This document shows, one piece after another, positions 1 through 7,485 of a stretch of DNA of 38,858 bases. The translations under genes were made by a program, and so were the position numbers. A model generated the notes under the pieces. The model was not told where the DNA came from, made no database searches, and saw only the letters and a list, made by a program, of their open reading frames with translations. This DNA is from Burkholderiales bacterium. GTDB lineage: Bacteria > Pseudomonadota > Gammaproteobacteria > Burkholderiales > Burkholderiaceae_E. The DNA lies in contig JAIYCW010000075.1 of the NCBI GenBank assembly GCA_027487815.1, positions 1 to 38,858 on the forward strand, given 5' to 3'. Position 1 is the first letter of the stretch, and each line of letters begins with the position of its first letter.

Positions 1-84
1 CTGACGCTGGCTATGATTGGCAGGCTGCACAAAAGCCTGGGTATCCCGGCTGAGGTTCTGATTGCAAAGACGGCTGCGGGATGA
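1..84 (+). CDS. higA: HigA-family antitoxin, C-terminal fragment
   Basis: The first 27 codons end at a TGA (82-84) and read as the C-terminal end of a HigA-type XRE antitoxin. The stretch LAMIGRLHKSLGIPAEVLI matches the family's usual last helices (LAMIRRLH..LGIPAEVLI). The gene starts before the window, so its HTH part and any HigB partner are out of view. In this family the protein neutralises and represses a HigB mRNA nuclease. The fragment lies 41 bases before the first copy of the 101-bp repeat, so it marks the DNA outside or at the edge of the defence island. Confidence 0.75.
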   Translation: MTLAMIGRLHKSLGIPAEVLIAKTAAG

Positions 85-125
85 TCGACAAAGGTTGCGC
101 CAATCGTAGTATGCCGAGTGCTGTT

Positions 126-226
126 GGCGGGAATCTCTGGGCTGACCTTGCAAGGCCAGCCCGTCCTCACGGCACAAGTCATGAAGCAGTTCATGACCTG
201 TGTCCGTTCGAACCCCAGCGTCCGCT
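126..226. repeat. 101-bp structured direct repeat, copy 1
   Basis: Identical base for base to 19219-19319 (offset exactly 19,093). It contains two stem-loops. The first is GGGCTGACCTTGCAAGG followed by CCAGCCC. The second is built around GTCATGAA-GCAG-TTCATGAC and extends outward as an imperfect stem ACGGCACA/TGTGTCCGT. On the minus strand the repeat begins with GCGGACGCTGGGGTTCGA and ends with GATTCCCGCC, which resemble the two halves of a tRNA/tmRNA T-arm. It may be an attachment site or a small mobile structured element. Confidence 0.85.
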
Positions 227-267
227 ACGCTTCCACGGACTGATTTCGCATACTCATTAAACAAAGC

Positions 268-296
268 AAAAAGCCCGGGACAAGCCCAGGCCTTTT
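268..296. terminator. Bidirectional rho-independent terminator
   Basis: A hairpin of AAAAAGCCCGGG, loop ACAAG, then CCCAGGCCTTTT pairs over 12 positions with two mismatches. It has an A-tract on one side and a T-tract on the other, so it can act in both directions. It lies about 40 bases after repeat copy 1. A terminator hairpin occupies the same relative place after copy 2. Confidence 0.6.
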
Positions 297-307
297 ACTT
301 TGTTTGG

Positions 308-331
308 TGGTGGCTGCGGACCTGGGTTCAA
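308..331 (+). other. tRNA/tmRNA T-arm-like scar
   Basis: The segment GCGGACCTGGGTTCAATTCC has the look of the 5' half and loop of a tRNA or tmRNA T-arm, but the matching 3' stem half (CCCAG) and a CCA end are missing. It is therefore not a working tRNA gene. It could be a recombination scar where an integrase crossed over in a T-loop. Chance similarity is also possible. Confidence 0.25.
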
Positions 332-455
332 TTCCGTGCAAGTGTAGGCCTGATAAACCTTACCTGACGCATCCGAGTCCTGCGGACAGTTGCGGAAGTC
401 TGGACCGGTTCGGGGCGCACCCTCATTTGTACGCAGGATTCCGCATCCGTTCAAT

Positions 456-752
456 TCACCATTTCGAGTCGTCATCTTCGAAAGTGGCGCCTCTACCGGT
501 CGCAAAGTCTCCCATGCGGACACTGCCGTCGGAACTCGTTGAACTTCCCATACTGGTAAACAAGCTCCCGTCGCTACCGACCACCGTGGAACCTGTTGTC
601 GTGTAGGTGGTCCCGCTCGAGGAAATGCGGACGTCGTCGCTGACCTTGTTGATGGTCTCACCCGTTGATGAGATCCATGTGCGATCACCGACCTTCGTCA
701 GAACTTCACCTTGGTTCGATTCTGAAATTCCGAAAAGCCGCTTGAAGAACAT
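456..752 (-). CDS. Small Gly/Ser/Thr-rich hypothetical protein
   Basis: This is a 98-residue protein. The start at 752 was chosen because GGAGG stands six bases before that ATG; the reading frame is open a few codons further upstream without such a site. A short basic N-terminus (MFFKRLFG) is followed by about 85 residues in which short polar blocks recur: WISSTGETINKV, VRISSSGTTYTTTGS, VVGSDGSLFTSMGS, SSDGSVRMGD. This pattern suggests a repetitive beta-strand fold. No catalytic motif or clear export signal is visible. It is transcribed away from the defence operon and is followed by no partner gene. I do not recognise a function. Confidence 0.6.
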   Translation of the reverse strand: MFFKRLFGISESNQGEVLTKVGDRTWISSTGETINKVSDDVRISSSGTTYTTTGSTVVGSDGSLFTSMGSSTSSDGSVRMGDFATGRGATFEDDDSKW

Positions 753-905
753 AAAGCACCTCCACTTCACATTTTCTCAGATCAATCGGTTTGCGCAACG
801 CATTGGTCGATTCTGGCCCAAGCTCTCCGCGCGCGCCCGCACCAGTTGACTACTACCCGAACAGAAGGGTTCATTGGGGCGTATCAACTTTTAGCTGGAG
901 AGTAC

Positions 906-1118
906 GTGGACGTCGTACACCTAAATCAGAAACAACTGGCTACCCGGTGGTCGGTCAGTGAAGCCACCTTGGAACGATGGCGATCCGTTGGGATGGGCCC
1001 TGTGTTCCTGAAGCTGTCAGGCCAAGTTCGGTACCGACTCTTGGATGTTGAGCAATATGAGGAGTCCTGCATGGCTAGCTCGACCAAAACTGTCTTGGTT
1101 CAGCGCAACAGAACGTAG
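906..1118 (+). CDS. AlpA/MerR-like helix-turn-helix protein
   Basis: The likely start is the GTG at 906, with GGAG five bases upstream; the frame also opens at a TTG at 846 that lacks a clear ribosome site. The protein is about 70 residues. LNQKQLATRWSVSEATLERW is a winged HTH of the excisionase/MerR type, followed by GPVFLKLSGQVRYRLLDVEQYE, the usual wing and dimer helix of this family. Such proteins act as recombination directionality factors or small DNA-binding regulators. It lies 186 bases before the WYL regulator, so it could be an island excision factor or a second regulator of the defence operon. The sequence does not decide between these. Confidence 0.6.
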   Translation: MDVVHLNQKQLATRWSVSEATLERWRSVGMGPVFLKLSGQVRYRLLDVEQYEESCMASSTKTVLVQRNRT

Positions 1119-1249
1119 CCGACCACAACGACCGATACAAGCCAGAACAGGCCCCTTACACCACGGAGTTGAGCCCCCAGCTTTTGCGGCACCTCTGGGT
1201 CAGAGCGCGGATATCACCTGCAACTAGAGCATCAAACATAATCATATTG

Positions 1250-1259
1250 ATGATATCAT
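1250..1259. promoter_or_regulatory. Palindrome in the defence-operon promoter region
   Basis: ATGATATCAT is a perfect 10-bp palindrome in an AT-rich island (about 1230-1275) within GC-rich surroundings, just upstream of the WYL regulator. WYL regulators of defence systems (BrxR/CapW type) repress their own operon from an inverted repeat near the promoter. This is the best operator candidate here, but the assignment is inferred. Confidence 0.4.
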
Positions 1260-1303
1260 TTGTTTGAAATTTGTCCATCCACCCAGCAAAGGTTGTTACC
1301 GGC

Positions 1304-2197
1304 ATGAAAGCCCAGCGCGTCGAGAGCTTGAGTCACGCCCAGCGCGAGCGGCTGGCCTACATCGATTTCCGGCTTTGCTTTTTCGGTGAGATCGGTCGCC
1401 CAGACTTGATCGACCGCTGCGGTGTTGCTCCAGCAGGAGCCACACGCGACCTGGCGCTGTACCGCGAAATTGCACCGCAGAACATCACCTTCGACGGTAG
1501 CAACAAGATCTACCGCATCGGGAAGGCTTTCTCCCCGCTGTTCGAGCACGCATCTCAACGAGTACTGTCGGCACTATCTCTGGGATTCGGCGATGGCGTG
1601 AACGGCGCAACGCAGCCGATGCTGCCATGCGAGTCGCCCACTGCCTTGAGTAACCCGAAGATGGATGTGCTGGCGCCGGTCTGCCGTGCGATCCACGCCA
1701 AGCGGCCAGTTGCCGTCCGCTACCACTCGATGAGCAGCGGCGAGTCTGAACGGGTCATCGTACCCTTTGCACTGGTGGATACCGGACTGCGCTGGCATGT
1801 CCGGGCATTTGACCGAAAGAGCGGAGAGTTCCGCGACTTCGTTATCACGCGCATTGAATCACCTATCTTGCTCGACGAGGAGCCGCAGGCCAACGAACGC
1901 TCCGATAACGACATCCAGTGGACACGCATCCTCGAACTCGATTTCGTGCCTCACCCGCGCCTGACCAGACCAGAGATCATCAAAATGGACTACGGGATGA
2001 CTGACGGCTCGATACGCATGCGCGTGCGCGCCGCAGTTGCGGGCTACATGCTTTTGCGCTGGAGCGTCGATGCGTCGCCTGATCACAGTCTAAAAGAAGA
2101 GCAGTACCGCCTCTGGCTGAGCGATCCGCTTGCTTTGTATGGCGTAGAGAACGCAAAGCTGGCTCCCGGCTACCGCGCGCCCAAGGGAAGGACATAA
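1304..2197 (+). CDS. WYL-domain transcriptional regulator (BrxR/CapW-like)
   Basis: This is a regulator of about 297 residues that heads the defence operon. The N-terminal 90 residues form a winged-HTH region (RLAYIDFRLCFFGEIGRPDL). The middle carries the WYL core: VRYHSMSSGESERVIVPFAL, then the sheet around WHVRAFDRKSGEFRDF with VITRI. A C-terminal extension of the WCX type ends the protein (RWSVDASPD...YGVENAKL). BrxR/CapW proteins of this layout bind DNA as dimers and repress BREX, CBASS and related operons until a nucleic-acid or nucleotide signal binds the WYL pocket. The ATG at 1304 was chosen; a TTG at 1271 is possible. Only two bases separate its stop from the helicase start, so it is cotranscribed and probably sets expression of the whole cluster. 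Confidence 0.85.
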   Translation: MKAQRVESLSHAQRERLAYIDFRLCFFGEIGRPDLIDRCGVAPAGATRDLALYREIAPQNITFDGSNKIYRIGKAFSPLFEHASQRVLSALSLGFGDGVNGATQPMLPCESPTALSNPKMDVLAPVCRAIHAKRPVAVRYHSMSSGESERVIVPFALVDTGLRWHVRAFDRKSGEFRDFVITRIESPILLDEEPQANERSDNDIQWTRILELDFVPHPRLTRPEIIKMDYGMTDGSIRMRVRAAVAGYMLLRWSVDASPDHSLKEEQYRLWLSDPLALYGVENAKLAPGYRAPKGRT

Positions 2198-2199
2198 AG

Positions 2200-5100
2200 A
2201 TGAAAAACGTATTTAGCTTCCGTGATCAGCTCATCAGTGAGTACAGCTCATTTTCACGAAGTTTTTCCCGAATAGCTGCACCAGACATCAAAGATGAAGT
2301 TGAGCGGCAATACGCCGATGGGCGCTATTGGCCGGAACCCCTCGTTCAAATCAACCCTAACTATCAACGCAAGGGAACGGTGCAGCAGTTGGTCGCGGAA
2401 GGCGTTTTGCACGGCGCTTGTGCGGATCTCTTCCAAGTTGGTAAAGCTGAGGGGGCTCCACAGCCGCTGCATCTCTATGCACATCAGATGCAAGCACTGG
2501 CTAAGGGGCAAGGAAAGCACAGCTATGTGGTTACAACGGGCACCGGCTCCGGTAAATCACTGTCCTTCTTTATTCCAGTCATTGATCGGATATTGAAGGC
2601 AAAAGACCAGGATAAAACCGCTCGAACCCGCGCCATCGTCATCTATCCGATGAATGCCCTGGCGAACAGCCAGCTTGAAGAACTCGACAAATTCCTTTAT
2701 GGCTACTCGGCTGGGCAACAGCCCTTCACCGTAGCCCGGTATACCGGGCAGGAGTCAAAGGCAGAGCGTGACGTGATAGCAGACAATCCGCCCGACATCC
2801 TGCTCACCAACTTCATGATGCTGGAGCTGATCCTGACGCGTTTTGACGAGGTGGATCGCCGCGTGGTGGATCATTGCCAGGGGCTGGAATTCCTGATTCT
2901 CGACGAGCTCCACACCTACCGTGGTCGTCAAGGTGCGGACGTGGCATTGCTTGTGCGTCGACTGCGAGAGCGTCTGCAGGCCAACGAGCTTGTTTGCATC
3001 GGGACATCGGCCACCATGTCAAGCACAGGAAGCTTGGTTGATCGAAACAAAACGGTCGCTGAAGTTGCCAGCAAGCTCTTTGGGGCACGCATTAGCGAGC
3101 AAGATGTCATTGGTGAAACGCTTGAGCGCGTGACCGATCCGCTGAAAGATGTCGCTGCAGTGCAGGCTGATTTGGCTGTTGCCGTAGCGCGTACTCAATT
3201 CGCGTGGGCAGATTTTGATGCGTTTCGGGTTGATCCGCTCTCGATCTGGGTTGAGTTGAATCTCGGAATCGAACTGCCGGACAACGAGCCGCCGCGTCGG
3301 GCGAAACCGATGACGATTCAGACTGCCAGTGAAAAGTTGGCCAAGGACGCTGGTTGCGAAATTGATGCCGCGCGACTGACCCTGCAGCGGTTCTTGGTAG
3401 CGGCACATGAAGTCAAAACACCACAAGGGCGGCCGCCATTCGCCTTCAAGTTACACCAATTCATCAGTGGCCCCGGCAAGGTACTGGCCACGCTAGAGGC
3501 GCAAAAAGTTCGTCATGTCACGCTGGATGCACAGAGGTTCGCTCCAGGCCGTCAGGATGAAGGCGCTCAGCTTTATCCGGTGCATTTTTGTCGGGACTGC
3601 GGGCAAGAGTATTTGCCGGTTTGGCATTCAAAGCAGGCACCAACAACCTATACGCCGCGCGAAATTGATGACATTACGGCAGACGATAACGAGGATGTTC
3701 ATTTCGGCTTTCTATGCCCCGCGACCTCAAATATTCCCTATCGCGGCGATATTGAAGACTTGCCAGAAACTTGGCTGGATCTAAGTCGCGATCAGCCCAA
3801 AATTAAACAGAACTACAAGAAGGCTGTTCCATATAGCGTCACTGTGGATGTGCAAGGTAACGAAGGGCGTGGCGAATCGTTTTGGTACATCCCTGGAAAG
3901 TTCCGCTTCTGTCTGAGTTGCGGGCAATTACATGAAGCTCATGGCAAAGACATTAACCGCCTAGCCAGTCTGTCTGGCGAGGGGCGGTCATCTGCCACCA
4001 CGATTCTGACGTTGACCGCACTGCGCCAGCTCTTCGACGATACCGAGCCAACTAGCGGCCAGCCCGACCCGCGAAAGCTACTTGGGTTTACCGATAACCG
4101 GCAGGATGCTGCACTACAGGCTGGGCATTTCAATGATTTCGTTTTTTTGCTGACTTTGCGAGCAGGCCTCATTGGCGCGTTGCAAAACAGTAATGGGGAG
4201 TTGAGTGAAGAGCAGCTATCCGATGCCGTATTCAAGGCGCTTGGCTTTGATCGGGTAGACGAAACCACCTTGGTCGAATACTTGCGGACGCCAAAGCTCA
4301 TGGGGCTAGCGCGGCAAGAAGCTCAGCGCACACTGCGCTACATCATTGGTTACCGCTTGCTGCGCGACCTTCGGCGTGGATGGCGATTCAACAACCCGAA
4401 CCTTGATCAATTGGGGCTGCTTGCAATCAGTTACCGCAGCCTAGACGAGTTTTGCGCCGACACAGCTGCATTTGGGAAAAATCGTACGTTAGAGCAATTG
4501 AACGCGGCGAATCGAGCAAAGCTATGCCGACTTGTTTTCGACACGATGCGCCGAGGGCTTTGCCTTGAAACCCGTTATCTGGACCCGGTCGAACAAGACA
4601 AGGCTCGAACCAGCGCCTTCGCTTACCTGAATGAGCGCTGGGCGTTCGCGCCCGACGAGCTTTTAGAAACCGCCAAATACCTGATTCTTGGCAAGCGTCC
4701 AGAGTACAGAGGAAAACTGAGAACGGATTTGGTTACGGGTGGGGCACGATCGCGATTGCTGCGCGAAGTCAAAACTGCTTCCTTCTGGAAAGAGACGGTC
4801 TTTGCCGGACAAGTCGCAAGCTGGAAAGACCCAGAGTGGGTTGAATTGGTGGACGCGCTCCTGCAAGCATCGGTGCTTTATGGCTATGTTCAGAAGCATT
4901 CAATTGATCAACAGTTGGTTGGCTGGCGATTAAATGCGACAGCCTTAGATTGGTGCTTGCCAGCTGCGTCGCTCTTGGAGGACGACTCGCGTGCAAATCA
5001 GTTCTTCAGAGCGCTCTACCTAAACATCGCCGACCTAATGCGTCAGCAAAGTCATCCACTCTTTGATTTTGAAGCGCAAGAACACACCGCCCAGGTTGAT

Positions 5101-7485
5101 GCTGGACGACGTCAGCTGCTTGAGCAACGCTTCCGCTACACCGACAAAGATCGCAAAGACTGGGCTGACAACCCAGCGCACGAGGCACCGCTGGAGCGGC
5201 TGCCCATCATGTTCTGCTCGCCCACCATGGAGCTTGGCGTCGACATTTCTGCGCTCAATACTGTCTACCTGCGCAATGTTCCGCCTACACCTGCCAATTA
5301 CGCACAGCGTAGTGGTCGTGCGGGTCGTTCTGGCCAGCAGGCATTGGTGATTACGTATTGCGCTTCGTTGAGTCCGCACGACCAGTGGTTTTTCCATCAC
5401 GCCAACGAAATGGTGCATGGCATCGTTCGTGCGCCAACGCTGGATTTGGCTAACCGCGATCTCATCGAAAGCCATCTGCAGGCTGTATGGCTGGCAAACG
5501 CCCAAATTGCATTGGATGTCAGTATCGCTCCCATGCTGGACCTTGACCGGCCCGGCAAGCCGTTGATCAAGTCATACCAAGATGCACTGAATGATTCGGA
5601 GGCCACGCAGCGTGCCCAAGCCAGTGGAGCGCGTGTAATTGCCCAACTCCAGAAGGAATTAGCAGGCAGCGATTGGTTTTCCGCCGATTACGTGCAGAAA
5701 GTGATTGAGCGCGCGCCTAAGACATTCTCAGATGCGCTCGAACGTTGGCGCGTCTTGTTCGATGCCACGCGTACGCAGATGAACATGGCCGACCAGATCG
5801 TCAAGAGCCACACGGCATCACACAGTGAGCGCCAGAACGCTCAGCGCCGTTATGGCGATGCAGCTCGCCAATACGCCGTGTTGCTTAAGAGTGGTAACAC
5901 CCAAAACTCCGATTTCTACACCTACCGCTACCTGGCCAGTCAGGGTTTTCTGCCGGGCTACAACTTCCCGCGTTTGCCATTGATGGCTTGGATTCCCGCA
6001 CGGGGTGGGGCGTCCGCCGACGGCAAGGACGATGAGGGTAGTATGGTAAGTCGTCCGCGCTTCTTGGCCCTCTCCGAATTTGGCCCACGCAGTCTGATCT
6101 ATCACCAGGGTCGTATGTATCGCGTGGTGCGCGCCAAACTTAACGTTGGCTCGGCCGACCACATTTCTGGCAATAGCCAGCTCGCCACTATCTCTTCGCT
6201 GGTTTGCAGTCAGTGCGGCTACGGCCATTTGGGCGAAGCGGGGGGCGCGCAACCCTTGGTCAATCGCTGTGAGAACTGTGATGCACTACTGACCGAGCAC
6301 GACTGGGTTCGCGAGCTGTATCGCATTGAAACCGTGGAAACGGTCGCTGTAGAGCGAATCTCTATCAACGATGAAGATCGTCAGCGCCAAGGGTTTGAGT
6401 TGCAAACCACTTACCGATTCTTGCCGGGGCCTGATGGCGTCATTCAGCAGCGCAAAGCCGAGGTCAGGCATGGCGATGAAGTCCTGGCTGAGTTGACCTA
6501 TGCACCAGCGGCCCGCTTGTGGCGCATTAACCGAGGCTGGCGTAGACGCAAAGACAAAGAACAGCTTGGCTTCTACATCAATCCAATTACCGGCACCTGG
6601 AGCAAGCAGGACGAGCCGGGCGGTGACGAAGCGAATGGTACGGATGAAGGGCTGCTCGACAAGGTTCCGAACCAGCGCATCGTTCCCTTCGTTGAAGATC
6701 ACCGCAACTTACTCATACTTGCACCGGTTCATGCCCTGTCGATAGAAGCCATGGCGACCTTGCAGGCAGCGCTCAAGCGTGGCATCGAGATGGCCTTCCA
6801 GATCGAAGAGTCTGAGCTGGTTGCAGAACCTTTGCCCAAAGCTGATGAGCGTCGCGCATTGATGTTCTACGAGGCAGCAGAAGGTGGCGCGGGGGTGCTC
6901 ACTCGAATTGCCAGCGACCCGGCCAGCCTGGCGCAAGTCGCCAGCAACGCACTCAAGCTACTTCACCACAATGCGCCGCAGGGAGCGTGGAAGCTCGAGG
7001 ATCTGCCTGCGCTTGAGCAAACCAACGCACTGGGCAATCGGATCTGTGAGGCGGGCTGTTATCAATGTCTGCTGTCCTACTTCAACCAGCCCGATCATGA
7101 AAACATCAACCGTCGCAACGCCGATGCACTGAAGGTTTTGGTAGCCTTGGCAAATGCGGAGGTGAAACCGAAGCGAGTGGCGCGGCCCGAACCTGAAGAT
7201 GAACCAAACCATGATCGTCTCCAGATATGGCTTGATGCGTTGGCAAAAGCAGGCTTGCGCCACCCTGACACCACTCTGGTACCCGTTAATCAGGGTGCTG
7301 CCATAGCCGCAGGCCAGTACAAGGCGGCTCGCGCTCTGGTGTTTCTTAACGACATTGACGCTGAGACGGCCGCCTTGCTAACAGACAAAGGTTGGCAAGT
7401 GCTGAACTTTTCCGACCCATCGCGATGGCAAGCGCAGTTTGCTGCGTATCCCAATGTGTTCGGCAACCATAAAGAAACACAATGA
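2200..7485 (+). CDS. DISARM-like DEAD/DEAH helicase with DUF1998 C-terminus (DrmA/DrmB-type)
   Basis: This is a 1761-residue superfamily 2 helicase. Walker A is TGTGSGKS near residue 112. The Walker B/DEAH box is LDELHTYRGRQGADV near 233 and motif III is GTSATM near 268. The second helicase lobe ends in FCSPTMELGVDIS and YAQRSGRAGRSGQQ near 1004-1050. Cysteine pairs suggest zinc ribbons at CRDCGQEY (about 464), CLSCGQLHE (about 571) and CSQCG/CENC (about 1335-1365). The last 200 residues hold the DUF1998 signature, including CEAGCYQCLLSYFNQPDHE near 1616. In DISARM the helicase (DrmA) and the DUF1998 protein (DrmB) are usually separate; here both parts sit in one chain, as also in DruE of Druantia. 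It overlaps the next gene by four bases (ATGA). It presumably loads on or remodels invading DNA with the methylase. Confidence 0.85.
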   Translation: MKNVFSFRDQLISEYSSFSRSFSRIAAPDIKDEVERQYADGRYWPEPLVQINPNYQRKGTVQQLVAEGVLHGACADLFQVGKAEGAPQPLHLYAHQMQALAKGQGKHSYVVTTGTGSGKSLSFFIPVIDRILKAKDQDKTARTRAIVIYPMNALANSQLEELDKFLYGYSAGQQPFTVARYTGQESKAERDVIADNPPDILLTNFMMLELILTRFDEVDRRVVDHCQGLEFLILDELHTYRGRQGADVALLVRRLRERLQANELVCIGTSATMSSTGSLVDRNKTVAEVASKLFGARISEQDVIGETLERVTDPLKDVAAVQADLAVAVARTQFAWADFDAFRVDPLSIWVELNLGIELPDNEPPRRAKPMTIQTASEKLAKDAGCEIDAARLTLQRFLVAAHEVKTPQGRPPFAFKLHQFISGPGKVLATLEAQKVRHVTLDAQRFAPGRQDEGAQLYPVHFCRDCGQEYLPVWHSKQAPTTYTPREIDDITADDNEDVHFGFLCPATSNIPYRGDIEDLPETWLDLSRDQPKIKQNYKKAVPYSVTVDVQGNEGRGESFWYIPGKFRFCLSCGQLHEAHGKDINRLASLSGEGRSSATTILTLTALRQLFDDTEPTSGQPDPRKLLGFTDNRQDAALQAGHFNDFVFLLTLRAGLIGALQNSNGELSEEQLSDAVFKALGFDRVDETTLVEYLRTPKLMGLARQEAQRTLRYIIGYRLLRDLRRGWRFNNPNLDQLGLLAISYRSLDEFCADTAAFGKNRTLEQLNAANRAKLCRLVFDTMRRGLCLETRYLDPVEQDKARTSAFAYLNERWAFAPDELLETAKYLILGKRPEYRGKLRTDLVTGGARSRLLREVKTASFWKETVFAGQVASWKDPEWVELVDALLQASVLYGYVQKHSIDQQLVGWRLNATALDWCLPAASLLEDDSRANQFFRALYLNIADLMRQQSHPLFDFEAQEHTAQVDAGRRQLLEQRFRYTDKDRKDWADNPAHEAPLERLPIMFCSPTMELGVDISALNTVYLRNVPPTPANYAQRSGRAGRSGQQALVITYCASLSPHDQWFFHHANEMVHGIVRAPTLDLANRDLIESHLQAVWLANAQIALDVSIAPMLDLDRPGKPLIKSYQDALNDSEATQRAQASGARVIAQLQKELAGSDWFSADYVQKVIERAPKTFSDALERWRVLFDATRTQMNMADQIVKSHTASHSERQNAQRRYGDAARQYAVLLKSGNTQNSDFYTYRYLASQGFLPGYNFPRLPLMAWIPARGGASADGKDDEGSMVSRPRFLALSEFGPRSLIYHQGRMYRVVRAKLNVGSADHISGNSQLATISSLVCSQCGYGHLGEAGGAQPLVNRCENCDALLTEHDWVRELYRIETVETVAVERISINDEDRQRQGFELQTTYRFLPGPDGVIQQRKAEVRHGDEVLAELTYAPAARLWRINRGWRRRKDKEQLGFYINPITGTWSKQDEPGGDEANGTDEGLLDKVPNQRIVPFVEDHRNLLILAPVHALSIEAMATLQAALKRGIEMAFQIEESELVAEPLPKADERRALMFYEAAEGGAGVLTRIASDPASLAQVASNALKLLHHNAPQGAWKLEDLPALEQTNALGNRICEAGCYQCLLSYFNQPDHENINRRNADALKVLVALANAEVKPKRVARPEPEDEPNHDRLQIWLDALAKAGLRHPDTTLVPVNQGAAIAAGQYKAARALVFLNDIDAETAALLTDKGWQVLNFSDPSRWQAQFAAYPNVFGNHKETQ

